64,000 nucleotides of DNA. It comes from Clostridium sp031626875 (lineage in GTDB: Bacteria > Bacillota > Clostridia > Clostridiales > Clostridiaceae). Below are positions 61,955 to 64,000 of this stretch, piece after piece. Below the pieces are notes generated by a model. That model worked only from the letters and a program-made list of their open reading frames with translations. It did not search any database and had not been told where the DNA came from. The position numbers and the translations under genes were made by a program. How positions within the stretch are numbered: position 1 is the stretch's first letter; each line of letters starts with the position of its first letter. The stretch spans positions 62,001 to 126,000 of the forward strand of contig NZ_JANDMF010000002.1 in the NCBI RefSeq assembly GCF_031626875.1. Direction: 5' to 3'.

Positions 61955-62815
61955 TTATTTTAAACTATCCAAATAAGCTACAGCACTTAATGATGCTATA
62001 TTACCTTCTCCAGCTGCTTTTATGTATTGATATGGCTTTCCTATACAATCACCACAAGCAAAAAGACCTTTAAGATTACTAGCCATTAACCTATCAACTT
62101 TAACATGCCCATCTTCTTCTTGTAAACCAGGTACTAATTGTGATGGCGAAATAGCATCTTTTAATAAGAATAACCCATCAGTTTCTATTTCTCTATTTTT
62201 TAAAATAAGTTTATTTACTTTACTTTCACCCTTAACTTCAATAGGTCTATCTTCTACAAGTTCTATATTTTCATTTAACTTGTAATTCCCCTTGTATAAA
62301 GGAACGTAATAAACTTTAGACGCTAATTCACCAACATAATTTGCTTCTTGTTCACCTTCTTGGTTTGAAGAAACTATACAAACAACTTTTTCTCTATAAA
62401 GTGGTGCATCACATGTAGCACAATACCCTACCCCTTTTCCAAGGTATTCAAGTTCACCTTTTAAAGGTTTAGAAAATTCAACACCAGAAGCCAATATCAC
62501 CGATTTTGCTTCATACATTTTTTCATTAACCATAAGAGCAAAATAATCACCCATTGAATAAATATTATTTATTCTCTCTTCTGTGATTTGTATATTCATA
62601 TCTTTTATATGATCTAAAAATGCTTTTGCTAACTTTTCTCCAGAAGAACCTGGAAATCCTAGATAGTTATTAATTTTGGGTGCTTTTTGAATCTTAGAAC
62701 TTAATATTTTGCTACCAAATAAAATGAAAGATTTATTTCTAATCTTAGCATTAATAGCAGCTGATAAGCCAGCTGGCCCAGACCCTACTATAGCAATATC
62801 ATATCTTTCAGACAT
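61955..62815 (-). CDS. Thioredoxin reductase-like flavoprotein lacking NADPH motifs
   Basis: A 286-residue TrxB-fold protein. The FAD site is GSGPAGLSAAINA and the redox pair is Cys132-Ala-Thr-Cys135. The C-terminal FAD block is GLFACGDCIGKPYQYIKAAGEGNIA. The central domain, however, lacks both the GxGxxA NADPH fold (it reads VVCIVSSNQEGEQEANY) and the HRR-type phosphate clamp. That matches the ferredoxin-dependent flavin thioredoxin reductases (FFTR) described in clostridia, so ferredoxin rather than NADPH is the likely donor. It lies 3 bp after trxA. Confidence 0.85.
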   Translation of the reverse strand: MSERYDIAIVGSGPAGLSAAINAKIRNKSFILFGSKILSSKIQKAPKINNYLGFPGSSGEKLAKAFLDHIKDMNIQITEERINNIYSMGDYFALMVNEKMYEAKSVILASGVEFSKPLKGELEYLGKGVGYCATCDAPLYREKVVCIVSSNQEGEQEANYVGELASKVYYVPLYKGNYKLNENIELVEDRPIEVKGESKVNKLILKNREIETDGLFLLKDAISPSQLVPGLQEEDGHVKVDRLMASNLKGLFACGDCIGKPYQYIKAAGEGNIASLSAVAYLDSLK

Positions 62816-62818
62816 ATA

Positions 62819-63136
62819 TTATAAAACCTCTTCTAGTGCTTCCTTTAATACTTCTTTTGGCATAAATCCAACTTTTGTTTCCACATCTGCACCATCTTTA
62901 AATATCTTAATTGTTGGAATACTTTGTACTCCATACTTATTAGCAATTTCTCCACTTTCATCTACATCTAACTTAACTATTTTAACTTTTTCTCCCATTT
63001 CTGTTTGTAATTCTTCTAATATTGGTGAAAGCATCTTACAAGGAGCACACCAAGTAGCAAAAAAATCTACAACTACTATTCCTTTGCTATTTAATACTTC
63101 TTCTGTAAAACTATCAGTATTTATATGATTTAACAT
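62819..63136 (-). CDS. trxA: Thioredoxin
   Basis: A 105-residue thioredoxin with the active site WCAPC at residues 29-33 (the usual site is WCGPC; Ala replaces Gly, as in many clostridial thioredoxins), the cis-Pro loop GVQSIPTIKIFKDG and the buried Asp in VVDFFATW. First gene of the trxA-reductase operon behind a CsoR-like operator. AAGGAGGAG precedes the ATG. Confidence 0.96.
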   Translation of the reverse strand: MLNHINTDSFTEEVLNSKGIVVVDFFATWCAPCKMLSPILEELQTEMGEKVKIVKLDVDESGEIANKYGVQSIPTIKIFKDGADVETKVGFMPKEVLKEALEEVL

Positions 63137-63150
63137 TTAATCTCCTCCTT

Positions 63151-63210
63151 ATACCCCTTGGGGGTATGTTCCTTTTTCTTAATTTTACTCCTGTAAGCAA
63201 AACTTGTCAA
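63151..63210 (-). promoter_or_regulatory. trx promoter with a CsoR-like operator
   Basis: TTGACA (63210-63205) and TAAAAT (63187-63182) with a 17-bp spacer. Downstream of them the perfect palindrome ATACCCCTTGGGGGTAT (63151-63167) resembles operators of the CsoR/CstR/RcnR repressors. Its place between the start point and the ribosome binding site fits repression. Confidence 0.75.
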
Positions 63211-63277
63211 TTGAATTTCAAGGCCAATAAAGTATTGATAATCTTATTTTAAGATATAATTAATTAAATTATACCCA

Positions 63278-63526
63278 CTACATAAACATCTTCACTAAGA
63301 TTTTCTCTATATTTCGTGCTAGTATGTTATATATAAATATAAGTCCCATGCAGTATATTGTATTTAATACTACTGGCTTTATACTATTATTTTCTTTAAA
63401 TTTCTTAAAATTTTTACTTATTAAAAATATTGCTATAACCCATGGAATTAATCCCTCTACTGAGATTATAGGCATAACAAAACATATTCCACATAAAATA
63501 TACAATAATATATTTTTCTTAGTCAT
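63278..63526 (-). CDS. Small membrane protein coupled to the LTA-synthase-like gene
   Basis: An 82-residue protein with two or three helices (NILLYILCGICFVMPIISV, LIPWVIAIFLIS, VVLNTIYCMGLIFIYNILA). The ATG at 63526 overlaps the TAA of the upstream sulfatase gene (ATGACTAA), so translation is coupled. No family is recognised. Confidence 0.65.
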   Translation of the reverse strand: MTKKNILLYILCGICFVMPIISVEGLIPWVIAIFLISKNFKKFKENNSIKPVVLNTIYCMGLIFIYNILARNIEKILVKMFM

Positions 63527-64000
63527 TAAAATCAGCCTCATCTCTATAATAATTTCCTCTAATCATCTTATCACTAATAGTAATCATACTCTTTATCTTT
63601 TCTTGCTCTTCTGTAGAAAGTCCATCTTGCATTAATTCATAATTTGAAAGTAACGCATAACTTTTATCTGTATTTAGCAAGTTTCTTCCAATGGTTAGTA
63701 TACTTGAATAACTTTCTTTTGGTGCTCCAAATAAATAAGCTATGGTTGGAAGTGTATCTATTTGTCCACCTTTTACTGATAATGTCTTTCCTTGTATATC
63801 TTTGTTATAAATAATAAGAGGAACCTTTTTATCATTCTTTTCCATCCAAGGTTCTAAGTTTTTTGTAGCTTTAACTTCATCATCATAGAACTTATGAACA
63901 CCTTCATGATCCCCATACATAACAACTACTGTATTATCAAGCGCACCACTTTCCTCAAGATCAGTAAGCAATTTTCCAATATATCTATCTGTATAATTTA
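63519..64000 (-). CDS. LTA synthase-like sulfatase, C-terminal part (runs off the window)
   Basis: The C-terminal 160 residues of an extracellular sulfatase-fold enzyme of the LtaS family, which polymerises glycerol-phosphate for lipoteichoic acid. The frame is open to the window edge (YTDRYIGKLLTDLEESGALD). Metal-site residues appear in VVVMYGDHEGVHKF, and IDTLPTIAYLFGAP is typical. The N-terminal membrane part lies beyond 64000. Confidence 0.85.
   Translation of the reverse strand, partial: NYTDRYIGKLLTDLEESGALDNTVVVMYGDHEGVHKFYDDEVKATKNLEPWMEKNDKKVPLIIYNKDIQGKTLSVKGGQIDTLPTIAYLFGAPKESYSSILTIGRNLLNTDKSYALLSNYELMQDGLSTEEQEKIKSMITISDKMIRGNYYRDEADFND

Overview
The window is very AT-rich (roughly 27-28% G+C by eye), with strong AGGAGG-type ribosome binding sites, frequent TTG starts and short U-tract terminators. 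Gene content points to a strictly anaerobic, endospore-type Clostridium (Clostridium sensu stricto): single-chain PurL, hybrid cluster protein, hemerythrin/DUF438/DUF2249 proteins, a NADPH-motif-less thioredoxin reductase and Amj flippase. I cannot fix the species. There is no transposase, phage gene, CRISPR array or rRNA. Most genes lie on the minus strand.

Layout. 0.1-13 kb is an accessory patchwork: a FakA-like domain, GNAT, a histidine phosphatase, two MerR regulators with textbook 19-bp-spacer promoters, a KdgT permease, a TetR gene divergent from a three-gene esterase/hydrolase operon, DUF554 and the YdbS/YdbT pair. Several genes here look eroded: the kdgT start codon reads ACG, and two hydrolases appear to carry internal in-frame deletions. 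12.6-26 kb holds a secreted possible cysteine amidase, an AAC(3)-family acetyltransferase, a large polytopic membrane protein, a sugar porter, a GH16 glucanase with ricin-type domains, a MetE-like protein beside a LysR gene broken by one TGA, a K+ channel and a nitroreductase. 26-29 kb is a P-type metal ATPase behind what I read as a czcD/NiCo-type riboswitch.

29-40 kb is the complete IMP pathway operon purL-E-C-F-M-N-H-D. It is preceded by PurBox-like sites and a separate small RNA-like element with its own terminator. speE is divergent from it.

42-48.5 kb is the most striking part. Four promoters (294-aa TPR protein, two tiny TPR proteins, and an FHA + CpaE/TadZ-like ATPase operon) share one architecture. 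Each has two 13-bp direct repeats TAGGACYWWRGTC exactly 22 bp apart, a TATAAT box exactly 42 bp downstream, and no -35. This looks like an undescribed activator-dependent regulon.

48.8-54.7 kb is a nitrosative/oxidative stress cluster (two hemerythrin-type proteins, two DUF2249 proteins, Hcp, a nitroreductase). Two of its promoters carry HcpR-like GTAACN4GTTAC palindromes in a class II position. 55-64 kb contains Amj, an XRE regulator, two orphan solute-binding proteins, tRNA-Glu(CUC) with a degenerate duplicate of its 3' flank, a membrane-anchored hydrolase, and trxA-trxB behind a CsoR-like operator. The window ends in the C-terminal part of an LTA-synthase-like sulfatase.
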